A DNA stretch of 64,000 nucleotides from Halorussus salinus (GCF_004765815.2 NZ_SBIS02000008.1:248001-312000), one strand, 5' to 3'; positions 10,445 through 19,454 are shown, counted from the first letter of the stretch. The notes: generated by a model not told the origin, from the letters alone. Translations and numbers: made by a program.

Positions 10445-12100
10445 ATGACTAATATACTAAACGAATTGCCCCGCCAACTCTTCCGCGGTCTCTCTGAGGC
10501 CGGACTCGGCACGCGGACGCTCGAACTCTACGACGAATCGGTCGGTCTCTCGAACACCGACCACCTCCGGGGCGTGGACGAGCGCATTCGGAACTTCGAG
10601 TTGGACGACGACGACGTGAAGGGGTCGGTGCTGTTCCCGATGATTCCGGGCTACGAGGGCGTCACCTTCCGGGCCGCCATCCTCGCGCACGCCTTCCGGA
10701 CGCGGGGGTACCGACCGACCGTCCTCCGGTGTGCGAGCGACGGCGGTTCCTGTGACCTCGGGACGTGTCTGTATCGGTCCTTCGACTGGGACGAGTCGTA
10801 CGTGTGTGACTTCTGCCAGCGACTCAGCGCCGCGACGACGGAGGCGTTCGGGTTGGACACCATCGCCACCAGCGAGGTGTTGCCGCCGTCGTACGACCCG
10901 CCGTCGAAGCCCGACGACATCCGGTCGGTGACGTATCGCGGCGTTCCGGTCTCGGAGTTCGCGCTCGCCACGACCCGGAAGTTCTTCCGGCGCTACTCGG
11001 TAGACCTGACCGAGTCGCCGGACCGCGAGCGATACCTCGCGTACCTCCGGGACGCGATGAAACTCGTGGACGTGTACGAGACCCTGTTCGAACGTCGGAA
11101 CTTCTCGGCGGTCGTGGTCAACGAGTCGGTGTACGTCCATGGCGGGGTCCCGCTGGCGGTGGCCGAACGACACGACGTGCCGGGGTACGTCCAAGAGGTC
11201 GGATTCCAAGCGGGGTCGCTGATGTTCGGGCGGGCCGAGAACCGCAGTCCGATGCCCCACTTCGTGGATTCGGCGGCGACCGAGGAGTTCCTCGCGCGGG
11301 AACTCGGCGACGAGCGCCGCGAGCGAATCGCGGCGGTGATGGCCCAGCGCAAGACGGGCGACGGGTCGATGAACTTCTCGGCCACGAGCGACGTGTCGGT
11401 GGATGTAGGCGACGACACCGTCGTGGGCCTGTTCACCAACCTACTGTGGGACGCGTCGATGGAACTCGGCGACGCGGACCTCCCCTTCGAGAACACGTAC
11501 GACTGGCTGGAGACGACGATAGCGGCGCTCGAATCGGCCGACGGCGTGCAGTTAGTCCTGAAGACCCACCCCTCGGAGTACCAGCGCGACACCAACGAGA
11601 GCGTCGCGGCGTGGGTCGAGCGAACGTACGACGGCACGCCCTCGAACGTCGAACTCCTCCCGCCCGACACCGAGGTCGATACGTACGAGTTGATGGCGGA
11701 GGTGGACCTCGGACTCGTGTTCACCTCCACGACGGGCCTCGAAATGGCGTACGACGGGACGCCCGTCGTCGTCGCGGACAGGGCACCGTACCGAGGCTTC
11801 GGCTTCACGTTCGACCCGACGACCGGAGACGAGTACGAGCAGTTGCTGGCCGAGCGCGACGAGTTGTCGATGACCGACGAGATGCGGGCGCGCGCCCGGC
11901 GGTACGCCTACCTCTCGTTCGTCCACCAGAACTTCGAGTTCCCGTTCGTCGGCGTGTGGAGTTCACAGGAGATAGCCGACGCTCGCGTGAGTCACGACCA
12001 ACTGAAGCCCGGAAACGAGAACTTCGACGCGATAGTCGAGCGGATTACGAGCGGCGACCCCGCCCTGCCAGCACTGCCGAGAGCGCCCGAACAGACGTGA
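10445..12100 (+). CDS. Capsule-polysaccharide-synthesis-like protein (putative GT-B glycosyltransferase)
   Basis: A 551-residue cytoplasmic protein. The C-terminal half shows features of capsule synthesis / CDP-glycerol-transferase-like GT-B proteins: VVGLFTNLLWDAS near residue 330, LVLKTHPSEY near 370, and GLVFTSTTGLEMAYDGTPVVV near 425, where the E-x-A region would bind the donor. The N-terminal part holds a cysteine cluster at about 98-124 (C-x5-C-x4-C followed by CDFC), possibly a metal site. It probably builds or extends a surface polysaccharide. It follows the exporter on the same strand after 123 bases. Family placement is from motif memory. Confidence 0.65.
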   Translation: MTNILNELPRQLFRGLSEAGLGTRTLELYDESVGLSNTDHLRGVDERIRNFELDDDDVKGSVLFPMIPGYEGVTFRAAILAHAFRTRGYRPTVLRCASDGGSCDLGTCLYRSFDWDESYVCDFCQRLSAATTEAFGLDTIATSEVLPPSYDPPSKPDDIRSVTYRGVPVSEFALATTRKFFRRYSVDLTESPDRERYLAYLRDAMKLVDVYETLFERRNFSAVVVNESVYVHGGVPLAVAERHDVPGYVQEVGFQAGSLMFGRAENRSPMPHFVDSAATEEFLARELGDERRERIAAVMAQRKTGDGSMNFSATSDVSVDVGDDTVVGLFTNLLWDASMELGDADLPFENTYDWLETTIAALESADGVQLVLKTHPSEYQRDTNESVAAWVERTYDGTPSNVELLPPDTEVDTYELMAEVDLGLVFTSTTGLEMAYDGTPVVVADRAPYRGFGFTFDPTTGDEYEQLLAERDELSMTDEMRARARRYAYLSFVHQNFEFPFVGVWSSQEIADARVSHDQLKPGNENFDAIVERITSGDPALPALPRAPEQT

Positions 12101-12170
12101 GCGTCCGGCGGACGTGAACGTCCGAGAAGGCGTCACCTCCTCGAACGCTCGAACCCGGCGAGCGGTCCGC

Positions 12171-12683
12171 TCAGCGACCGGCCGAGTACGGTTCGAACTC
12201 GTCGCGCTCCCGTAACTCGCCGTTCGGATAGCGTATCGTCCACGGCGGCACGTCCTCGTCTACGTACGACAGGGCGGTGACGACCGCACCCTCGCCGATG
12301 GTGACGCCGGGCATCACGACCGCGTTCGAGCCGACGAAGGCCTCGTCGCCGACCGCTATCGGGGCCATCACGTCGTCTCGCTCCTCGCTCGGGACGCGCG
12401 TACTCATGTGCGAGGTCGCCTTCGAGTAGCGCGTCACGAGGACACAGTTGTACGTCACCGCCACGTCCGAGCCGACGACCAACTCGCCGCCGCCGACGAC
12501 CCGCGTCCCGGCGTGGAGACACGAACGGTCGCCGAGTTCGGTGCGCCGACCGCAGTTCAGGAAGACGAAGTCGTCTATCTCGACCTCCTCGCCGAGCGTC
12601 AGGTTCTCGGGGTTGACGATGCGCGCCCCGTCGTAGACGTACTCGTGGGACGCCTTGAGTTCGGCCTCGTCCATGGACGCCAT
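12171..12683 (-). CDS. Left-handed beta-helix (hexapeptide) acyltransferase
   Basis: About 170 residues of hexapeptide-repeat sequence (runs of [LIV]-G-x4 such as NLTLGEEVEIDDFVFLNCG and VGDEAFVGSNAVVMPGVTIG), ending with the PPW-x-IRYPNGE segment typical of sugar O- or N-acetyltransferases. It would move an acyl group, usually acetyl from acetyl-CoA, to a hydroxyl or amine of a sugar; trimers are expected. Starts at GTG 12686, ATG 12683 and ATG 12674 are all in frame and I list 12683. It is the first gene of the nonulosonic-acid block, so it may acetylate an intermediate as LegH/PseH do, but PseH is a GNAT enzyme so this is only analogous. Confidence 0.75.
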   Translation of the reverse strand: MASMDEAELKASHEYVYDGARIVNPENLTLGEEVEIDDFVFLNCGRRTELGDRSCLHAGTRVVGGGELVVGSDVAVTYNCVLVTRYSKATSHMSTRVPSEERDDVMAPIAVGDEAFVGSNAVVMPGVTIGEGAVVTALSYVDEDVPPWTIRYPNGELRERDEFEPYSAGR

Positions 12684-12772
12684 CACGACGGAATCGCGTA
12701 AAACAGTACCTCCGGGTTCGGCGTTCCACCGAGTTCGGCGTTCCCGGTCGGTCTCCTCGGCTTCGTCGGCGG

Positions 12773-12807
12773 GGTTCGACCGGAGTCTGCGAGGTTCGAC
12801 CGGAGTC
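12773..12807. repeat. 15-bp direct repeat upstream of CMP-sugar synthetase
   Basis: GGTTCGACCGGAGTC occurs at 12773-12787 and 12793-12807 (period 20) in the 176-base divergent gap. A further GTTCGGCGTTCC pair lies at 12716 and 12733. These may be binding sites or slippage products. Confidence 0.5.
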
Positions 12808-12859
12808 GGCGGCTGGCGGCCGGACTTATTGGACAGTAGGTCGTACCCCGGACGGTCAC

Positions 12860-13573
12860 ATGAACGATTCTGTCCTCGGAGTCGTCCCGGCGCGCGGCGG
12901 GTCCAAACGCGTCCCGCGCAAGAACCTCGCCGAGGTCGCGGGCAAACCGATGGTCGCCCGCGCGGTCGAACAGGCCGAGAGCGCCGACGCGCTGGACGAG
13001 GTGGTCGTCTCGACGGACGACGAGGAGATACGTCGCGTCACCAGAGAGTTCGGCGGGGATGCCCCCTTCGAGCGACCGGCCGAACTGGCGACGGACACTG
13101 CGAGTAGTACCGACGTTATCGACCACGCGCTGTCGTGGTACGAATCCGAGCGCGGCGAGACGTTCGACGCGGTGGCGATGATTCAGGTGACGACGCCGCT
13201 CCGGGAATCCGCGGACGTGGACGGTGCCCTCGAACGCCTCCGCGAGACCGACGCCGACTCGGTGACAACCGTCACCGAGTACCAGACGCCGCCGGTGTGG
13301 GCCGTCTACGAGGAGGACGACCGACTCCGCCAGTTCTTCGACGGCGACTACCTCTGGACCGACGGCGAGGTGCCCCGGAGCCAAGACCTGCCGACGCTCT
13401 ACTATCCGAACGGCGCGGTGTTCGCCGCGACGGTCGAGGCGTTCCGGCGGGCGGACGGCTTCTACACCGACCACACCGTGGGCTACGAGATGCCGCCCGA
13501 GCGGTCGATAGACGTGGACGAACCGTTCGAGTTGCGGATGGTGCGCGCGCTCGCCGAGTACGATTCGGAGTGA
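12860..13573 (+). CDS. CMP-nonulosonic acid synthetase (NeuA/PseF/LegF family)
   Basis: A 237-residue cytidylyltransferase that activates a nine-carbon acid with CTP to a CMP-sugar. The P-loop-like start VVPARGGSKRVPRKN (residues 8-22) is diagnostic for acylneuraminate cytidylyltransferases, and the middle carries IQVTTPLRE (the QxTxPLR motif). Length is typical. The ATG at 12860 follows CTTATTGG by about 30 bases. Whether the product is CMP-pseudaminate, CMP-legionaminate or another acid cannot be settled from sequence; the PseG-like hydrolase downstream favours a di-N-acylated acid. Confidence 0.88.
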   Translation: MNDSVLGVVPARGGSKRVPRKNLAEVAGKPMVARAVEQAESADALDEVVVSTDDEEIRRVTREFGGDAPFERPAELATDTASSTDVIDHALSWYESERGETFDAVAMIQVTTPLRESADVDGALERLRETDADSVTTVTEYQTPPVWAVYEEDDRLRQFFDGDYLWTDGEVPRSQDLPTLYYPNGAVFAATVEAFRRADGFYTDHTVGYEMPPERSIDVDEPFELRMVRALAEYDSE

Positions 13574-13600
13574 ACGGCGACCCGAAGTGAACGAACGCGC

Positions 13601-14242
13601 TCACTCGGGGTTCCGGAGCAGAAACGCCCGGTCGAGGTCGTCGTTCTCCCGGTACTCGATGAATCGCTCGTCCGTGCAGTCGAGTCCGTGGCGGTCGAGG
13701 TAACGAGCGAGGAAATCGGTCTTCCAGAGCATTCGCTCCTCCCCGCGCCACTCGATTTCCGTGTACTCGTCGGCGTGGAACTCCAGCCCCCAAATCCACT
13801 CGTTCGAACACCGCACGATTTCGTCTATCACCGCATCGACCGACTCGGGCGGGACCGTCACCAGCGTCTCGTTGGTGAACACGAGGTCGAACTCGCCGTC
13901 TCGGAACGGGAGGTCGGTCGCGGTGGCCTTCAGCACCTCTATCTCGGAACGGTCGCGCCGACACCGGCGGAGACCGCCCGTGTGAACGTCCACGCCGTAC
14001 AGGTTCTCGAACCCCATCTCGTGGAGTATCTCCAGTTGGATACCGATGCCACAGCCGACTTCGAGGACCGTCGCGTCGCGGTCCACGCGGTCGAGGAACT
14101 CTCCCATCACGTCCGACTGGCCGAACCCCCACTGGTCGGTCCTGAGTCGGTCGAAGCCTTCGACGGTGGTCGGATGGCGCTCCCAGTATCGCCGACCGAA
14201 CTCGCCGTCCCACAGGTCTATCTGTCTGGTGCGTTCTGGCAT
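13601..14242 (-). CDS. SAM-dependent methyltransferase (pseudaminic-acid-associated type), copy 1
   Basis: A 213-residue class I methyltransferase with motif I TVLEVGCGIGIQL near 55-67 and post-motif region FDLVFTNETLVTVPPE. The N-terminal YWERHPTT and C-terminal WKTDFLARYL match the methylase family I know from pseudaminic-acid loci. It would methylate a hydroxyl or amine of a sugar acid with SAM. Start ATG 14242 (MPERTRQ) is preferred over an in-frame upstream start. It is convergent with the cytidylyltransferase (27-base gap) and homologous to the gene at 15705. Confidence 0.8.
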   Translation of the reverse strand: MPERTRQIDLWDGEFGRRYWERHPTTVEGFDRLRTDQWGFGQSDVMGEFLDRVDRDATVLEVGCGIGIQLEILHEMGFENLYGVDVHTGGLRRCRRDRSEIEVLKATATDLPFRDGEFDLVFTNETLVTVPPESVDAVIDEIVRCSNEWIWGLEFHADEYTEIEWRGEERMLWKTDFLARYLDRHGLDCTDERFIEYRENDDLDRAFLLRNPE

Positions 14243-14372
14243 CGCGTCGGTACCGACCCACGGCATCGAGTGGCTTAACTACTGACGCGGCCGCGACGAG
14301 TCGGCCGGGAGTAAATATAACACCGGGGATGACGACAGGAGTCGTAGGCGGTCTCCGACCGCCGGGGAGGAT

Positions 14373-15713
14373 ATGGGACACGAAACCGACGCCGACGACG
14401 AGCAACGCGTGCGAGAACTGTACGACGAACTATACCCGATATGCCGGAGCATCACCGGGCCGGGCCTCCGCGAGAGCCTCGGGATACTGGGCGAGGAGTT
14501 CCCGCTGGAAGTCGAGGGCGTCCCCTCGGGAACCGACGTGTTCGACTGGACGATTCCCGACGAGTGGCATATCCGCGAGGCGCGACTCGTCGGTCCCGAC
14601 GACGAGGTGTACGCCGACTTCGAGGACCACAACCTCTCGGTTGTCAACTACTCCGCGCCGGTGGACCGAGACGTGTCGCTGTCGGAGTTACAGTCGCACC
14701 TCTACTCCAGCGAGGGGGTGCCCGAGGCGATTCCGTACGTCACGAGTTACTACGAGCGCCACTGGGGGTTCTGCGTGCCCGAGACGGTCCGCAAGTCGAT
14801 GCCCGAGGGCGAGTACCACGCCTACGTGGACAGCGAGTTCGTCGACGGCGAACTGAACTACGGCCACGCCCTCCTCGACGGCGAGACCGACGACGAGGTG
14901 CTGTTGAGTTCGTACCTCTGCCATCCCTCGATGGCGAACAACGAGTTGAGCGGTCCGCTCGTGATGGCCTTGCTCTACGACCGCATCGCCGACTGGGACG
15001 ACCGACGGTACACCTACCGGTTCGTCCTCTGCCCCGAGACCATCGGGAGTCTGGCGTACCTCCACCGCTACGGCGACCACCTGCGCGAACGCGTCGTCGG
15101 CGGACTGGTGTTGACCTGCCTTGGCGGCCCGGAGCCGAACCTGAGCTACAAGCGAAGCCGGGAGGACGACGCCCTGCTGGACAGGCTCGTCGAACAGCGC
15201 GCCCGCCGAGGAGAGCCGGTCGAGACCAGACCGTTCGCCGAGATGTTCGGCTCCGACGAGCGCCAGTACTGCTCGGCCGGGTTCGACCTCCCGGTCGGAC
15301 AGGTCGCGCGCACCGTCTACGGCGAGTACGACGAGTACCACACGTCGGCCGACGACCGCGAGTTCGTGGAGTTGGAGTCGCTGGTCGAGAGCGCCGACTG
15401 GATAGCCGACCGACTGTGGGAGTTCGAACACGCCGGGCGACAGCGAAACCTCGAACCCTACGGCGAACCGATGCTGAGCAAGCACGACCTCTTCCCGACG
15501 GTCAGCGACTGGTCGGACCAGACCCGGCAGTTGACCGGGGTCGAGGAGCTTTCCGAGGAGCAGTTCCTCAAGCGCGTCCTGCTCGTCCTCCAGTACAGCG
15601 ACGGCGACCACGACTTGGTCGAAATCGCGGACGAACGCGACTGCACCGTCGAGGAACTCGTCCCCATCGTCCGCCGACTGTACGACGAGCAGTTGCTCGA
15701 ACCGCTAGGCTGA
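14373..15713 (+). CDS. DUF4910 aminopeptidase-like metalloenzyme
   Basis: A 446-residue protein of the DUF4910 family, an M28-peptidase-like zinc hydrolase fold with an inserted small domain. Early residues YPICRSITGPGLRE and later SSYLCHPSMANNELSGP (about 178-194), VLCPETIGSLAYL (E, about 219) and YHTSADD (His ligand, about 326) match the family's metal-binding blocks. A C-terminal winged-helix-like domain follows. Family members recur in legionaminic/pseudaminic loci, but the reaction is not established to my knowledge; amide hydrolysis of an N-acyl sugar acid is one possibility. Its 3' end overlaps the convergent second methylase by nine bases. Confidence 0.8.
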   Translation: MGHETDADDEQRVRELYDELYPICRSITGPGLRESLGILGEEFPLEVEGVPSGTDVFDWTIPDEWHIREARLVGPDDEVYADFEDHNLSVVNYSAPVDRDVSLSELQSHLYSSEGVPEAIPYVTSYYERHWGFCVPETVRKSMPEGEYHAYVDSEFVDGELNYGHALLDGETDDEVLLSSYLCHPSMANNELSGPLVMALLYDRIADWDDRRYTYRFVLCPETIGSLAYLHRYGDHLRERVVGGLVLTCLGGPEPNLSYKRSREDDALLDRLVEQRARRGEPVETRPFAEMFGSDERQYCSAGFDLPVGQVARTVYGEYDEYHTSADDREFVELESLVESADWIADRLWEFEHAGRQRNLEPYGEPMLSKHDLFPTVSDWSDQTRQLTGVEELSEEQFLKRVLLVLQYSDGDHDLVEIADERDCTVEELVPIVRRLYDEQLLEPLG

Positions 15714-16367
15714 GTCGGTCTCGTCGTCGGTTCGGGCGTCGGCTTTCCGGAGCAGGAATATCTCGTCCTTGTTGTCGGTCTCGTCGTAGTGGAGGAACCG
15801 CGACCGGACCGTTTCGAGGTCGTGGTTCTCCCGGTAGTGTCGCCGGAAGTCGGTCTTCCAGTAGAGCTGTTCGTCGTGATCGCTGTCGATTTCGACGTAC
15901 TCGTCGGCGTAGAACTCCGACCCGAGGACGTACTCGCGCGAACACCGCACGATTTCGGACTGCACGTCGGCGAGCAGTTCGGGCGGGATGGCGACGAGAC
16001 AGCCGTTCGTGAACACGAGGTCGAACGCGTCGTCCTCGAAGGGAAGTCGGCTCGCGTCGCCGACGACGGCGGGAATATCCGGCGAGTACTCGCGGGACTT
16101 GGCAATCGCGTACGACTGTACGTCGATACCGACCACGTTCTCGAAGCCGAGTTGCCGGAGACACCGTAGTTGGACGCCGACGTTCGACCCGACTTCGAGT
16201 ATCTCGGCGTCGCGGTCAACGTCGCCGAGGAGGTCCCGGTATATCTCCGACTGGGTGAGGCCGTACTGCTCCCGGCGGAGCGTTTCGAGGTCGTCGACCG
16301 TGTGGGGGTTGCGCTCGGTGTACTCGACTCCGGCGTCACCGGCCCACTTCTGGCCCTGTTCGCTCAT
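15705..16367 (-). CDS. SAM-dependent methyltransferase (pseudaminic-acid-associated type), copy 2
   Basis: A 220-residue class I methyltransferase with motif I EILEVGSNVGVQL and IVRCSREYVLGSEFYADEY, clearly paralogous to the gene at 13601: both share VDRDA.[IV]LEVG, GFENx.G[IV]DV, FDLVFTN and WKTDF. Motif I has SNVG instead of CGIG, which should still bind SAM. The first 25 residues (WAGDAGVEYTERNPHT) match the family start. The two copies flank the DUF4910 gene in inward-facing orientation. They may methylate different positions of the same sugar acid. Confidence 0.8.
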   Translation of the reverse strand: MSEQGQKWAGDAGVEYTERNPHTVDDLETLRREQYGLTQSEIYRDLLGDVDRDAEILEVGSNVGVQLRCLRQLGFENVVGIDVQSYAIAKSREYSPDIPAVVGDASRLPFEDDAFDLVFTNGCLVAIPPELLADVQSEIVRCSREYVLGSEFYADEYVEIDSDHDEQLYWKTDFRRHYRENHDLETVRSRFLHYDETDNKDEIFLLRKADARTDDETDSA

Positions 16368-16487
16368 CGTCCCGCCTCGGGTTGGGGCGTCGGTCTCTCC
16401 TCGGCGTGCAGACTCGCCGCGCCGAGAGCCGGTCGTCTCGCTGGCTGTCCGTCGAGCGTCGAGTGGCTTGGACGGGTAGTCATGCGG

Positions 16488-17900
16488 TCAGGATTCGGCC
16501 GCGTCGAGTTCCGATTCGAGCGTCTTGTAGTTGCTGTACCGGGTCTTCGTGTAGTCCGGGAACCGACCCTCCGCGAGCGCCTGCTTTATTTCGCGGGCGG
16601 CGTCCGGAATCGTCCGCCGGACCTCGTAGTCGAGTCGGTCGTGAATCTTCGAGAAGTCCACTCGGTAGCTCCGGTCGTCCTCGTTCTCGGGTTGGTGGTC
16701 GATAGTCGCGTCCGGGAACACCTCCGAGACCATCTCGCCGATCTCCTCGACGCGGTAGTTCTGGGCGTTCGACCCGACGTTGAACACCTCCGAGGAGACA
16801 TCCTGAATCGGTGCCTCCAGACAGGCGATGTAGGCCCGCGCGGCGTCCGCGACGTGGACGTTCGGCCGGTACTGGTCGCCGCCGAATATCGGAATCCGGC
16901 CCTCGTCGTGGGCCTTCGCCGAGAGGATGTTGACCACGAGGTCGAAGCGCATCCGAGGAGAGAGACCGTAGATGGTCGCCATCCGAAGGATGGTCGGCGA
17001 GAAGTTCCCGTCGGCCATGTCCAACAGCGCCTCCTCGGAGTCGATTTTCGTCTGGGCGTACAGCGAGACCGGATTCAGCTCCGAGGTCTCGGTCAACAGC
17101 TCGTTCTCCTCGTCGAGACCGTAGACGCTACACGTCGAGGCGAATAGGAACCGATTAACTTGGTGGTATTTACAGATACCCGCCGCGAGTCTGACCGCGT
17201 GAAGGTTCATCTCCAAGGTCTTCTGGGCGTCGATGCTCGACGCCGGGTCGCCGACGAGCGCGCCGAGGTGGATAACCGCATCGACGCCCCGAATCGCTTC
17301 GGTCACGTCGGCGATAGAGCGCATATCGCCCTCCATCAGGGTGAACCGGTCGTCGTCCGCGAGGTCTTCGACTCCCTGACGGCCGTACAGGAGCATGTCG
17401 AGGACGCGAACGTCGTACCCCGCCGAGAGGAGTTCCCGAGAGAGGACCGACCCGATGTACCCCGCCCCGCCGATGACGAGGACGGTCTCGACGTTCCGGC
17501 CCGCCTCGACGGATTGGTTCGAGACGACCCGTCCGTTACGGTCCACCTGTTCGAAGCCTAAGACGTGGCCCTCGGAGACCACTGGGACGATAAGCGTCTC
17601 GTGGTCGGAGGTGCGTCGTCGCAACTCTTCGAGGTCCAGTCGGCCGGACACGTCGCCGGATACGTCCTCGGCGTTCAGGACGACGGAGTCCTCGGTCGTC
17701 ACCTCGGCGATAGCCGTGTCGAGGTCGAGTCCGTCGAGGATACCCCGACGGATGTCGCCGTCGGTCGCGGTCCCGCGGAAGCGACCGTCGTCGTTTACCA
17801 CTGCGACGAAACCGGTACCTACTCTATCCATCGTCCGCATCGTCTCGGCGAGCGACGCGTCGGCCGAGACGGTCATATCGTTCGGATTATCGAGTGTCAT
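16488..17900 (-). CDS. CBS-domain pair fused to NAD-dependent epimerase/dehydratase (SDR)
   Basis: A 470-residue fusion. Residues 1-125 are a CBS pair of the sort found at the front of PtmE-type sugar nucleotidyltransferases (note GTATDGDIRRGIL, 43-54, and LIVPVVSEGHVLGF). From 138 a full extended SDR follows: NAD-binding GGAGYIG at 144-150, AVIHLGA near 208-214, catalytic Y281-x3-K285 and the sugar-epimerase segment GGDQYRPNVHVADAARAYI. The SDR should act on a nucleotide sugar; the CBS pair may sense a nucleotide. I start at ATG 17900; an in-frame ATG 26 codons upstream is possible. The fusion of this CBS type to an SDR is unusual in my experience. Confidence 0.8.
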   Translation of the reverse strand: MTLDNPNDMTVSADASLAETMRTMDRVGTGFVAVVNDDGRFRGTATDGDIRRGILDGLDLDTAIAEVTTEDSVVLNAEDVSGDVSGRLDLEELRRRTSDHETLIVPVVSEGHVLGFEQVDRNGRVVSNQSVEAGRNVETVLVIGGAGYIGSVLSRELLSAGYDVRVLDMLLYGRQGVEDLADDDRFTLMEGDMRSIADVTEAIRGVDAVIHLGALVGDPASSIDAQKTLEMNLHAVRLAAGICKYHQVNRFLFASTCSVYGLDEENELLTETSELNPVSLYAQTKIDSEEALLDMADGNFSPTILRMATIYGLSPRMRFDLVVNILSAKAHDEGRIPIFGGDQYRPNVHVADAARAYIACLEAPIQDVSSEVFNVGSNAQNYRVEEIGEMVSEVFPDATIDHQPENEDDRSYRVDFSKIHDRLDYEVRRTIPDAAREIKQALAEGRFPDYTKTRYSNYKTLESELDAAES

Positions 17901-18131
17901 CGTTCGTATTTCCCCCAGACAGAGCCGATAGCGGTCATCTCCGGGGTCGTCCCACGTAACCACAAACGCGGGCATTGTTATTGGCCGAATGAACGTAGAG
18001 TATCGGTGGTTTTCGTCGTTCTCGGTCGCTGTTACTTCGGTTAAGCGTCCAGAGACGGAAGTGAGTCGAGACGGAACCAAGACGACCGTACGACGAAGAC
18101 GGACAGCGGGCGAAGACGAGCGCCCGACGAC

Positions 18132-19280
18132 TCATACCCCGGCACGCACGGCCGCGACGATTCTGTCGGCCTCCTCGGCCGAGAGGTTGGGATGAATCGG
18201 CAGCGAGAGGACTCGTCCGGCCACGTCCTCCGTGACCGGGAGCGCGCCGGGGTCGTAGTCGTAGCGCCCGCGATAGTAGTCGGTCAGGTGGACCGGCGGG
18301 TCCCAGTAAATCTTCGAGGAGATATTCCGGGCGTCGAGCGCGTCTATTACGCCGTCTCTGTCCACGTCGGGGGAGAGCGTGACCGTGTACAGTTGGCGGA
18401 CGTGCGTCGAGTCGCCGAGTCCGCGGTGGGGTTCGACGCCCGACACGTCGGCGAGGCCATCGGTCATCCGGTCGGCCGCCCAGCGTCGCCCGGCGATTAG
18501 CTCCTCGACTTTCTCCATCTGCGCACAGCCGATGGCGGCCACCACGTCCGCCATACGGACGTTCGTCCCGATGTCGGGGTACCGACCGCTCCCGCTCGAC
18601 TCGAAGTAGTCGGTGGACTCCCGGCCGTGCGAACGGTAGAGGCGGGCGTTCTCCGCGATTTCCGAGTCGTCCGTGAGGACCGCGCCGCCCTCCCCGGTGG
18701 CGACGACCTTGTTCTGGCAGAAGCTGAACGCCGCCGAATCGCCGAACGTGCCGACCGACCGGCCATCGAACGTCGCGCCGAGCGATTCGGCCGCGTCCTC
18801 GACCAGCGCGAGGTCCTCGTCGTCGGCTATCGCGGCCAACTCGTCGATTCGACAGGTCGTGCCGTAGGGATGGACCGGTAGGAGCGCGGCCGTCTCGTCG
18901 GTTAGCTCCTCGCGGACCGAGGAGGGGTCGAGACCGTACGTCTCGCGCTCGATGTCGGCGAACACCGGCCGCGCGCCGACCAACTCGACGGCGTTGGCGG
19001 TGGCGACGAACGTGAACGACGGGACGACCACCTCGTCGCCCGGACCCACCCCGTGCGCTCGAAGCGCGGTCACGAGCGCGGTCGTCCCGGAGTTGACGAC
19101 GACGGCGTGGTCCAATCCCACGTACTCCGCGAGTTTCTCCTCGAACTCGGTGACGTACGGGCCTTTCGCCCAGTAGCCGCCGCGAGTGATGGAGTCCGTC
19201 GCGTTCTCGACATCGAGTTCGTCCCACGCGATTTCGAACAGCGGTATCTCCGGTCGCTCGCTCGCCGGACGGTCGCTCAC
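18132..19280 (-). CDS. DegT/DnrJ/EryC1/StrS-family sugar aminotransferase
   Basis: A 382-residue PLP enzyme that transfers an amino group from glutamate to a keto nucleotide-sugar. SGTTAL at 64-69 binds the phosphate, D162 in LALVEDAAESLGA contacts the pyridine nitrogen, and K191 in FSFCQNKVVATGEGG forms the Schiff base. The N-terminal GGYWAKGPYVTEFE is typical. In this neighbourhood it would fill the PseC/LegC role, making the 4-amino precursor of a diamino nonulosonic acid. It lies upstream of the CBS-SDR on the same strand (231 bases between) and is divergent from PseG. Confidence 0.88.
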   Translation of the reverse strand: MSDRPASERPEIPLFEIAWDELDVENATDSITRGGYWAKGPYVTEFEEKLAEYVGLDHAVVVNSGTTALVTALRAHGVGPGDEVVVPSFTFVATANAVELVGARPVFADIERETYGLDPSSVREELTDETAALLPVHPYGTTCRIDELAAIADDEDLALVEDAAESLGATFDGRSVGTFGDSAAFSFCQNKVVATGEGGAVLTDDSEIAENARLYRSHGRESTDYFESSGSGRYPDIGTNVRMADVVAAIGCAQMEKVEELIAGRRWAADRMTDGLADVSGVEPHRGLGDSTHVRQLYTVTLSPDVDRDGVIDALDARNISSKIYWDPPVHLTDYYRGRYDYDPGALPVTEDVAGRVLSLPIHPNLSAEEADRIVAAVRAGV

Positions 19281-19347
19281 GCTATCGGGCCTCCTCGTGA
19301 ACTCGACATGGGACGCACTTCGACGGGAGCCAGTATTGTAATTGAAT

Positions 19348-19374
19348 CGTTAACCGGTATTGCAGAGCGTTAAC
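19348..19374. promoter_or_regulatory. Paired CGTTAAC sites in divergent promoter region
   Basis: CGTTAAC occurs at 19348-19354 and 19368-19374, exactly 20 bases apart (two helical turns), in the AT-rich part of the 174-base gap between the divergent aminotransferase and PseG genes. GTTAAC is itself palindromic. The arrangement suits a dimeric regulator controlling both genes; this is inference from spacing alone. Confidence 0.35.
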
Positions 19375-19454
19375 AGTCGGTAAGCTCTGACAAAATTGTT
19401 CGGCGCGTCGGCGGGAGCGGAAGCTATTTCGAGGTCACGGTCGGACACCAGACG

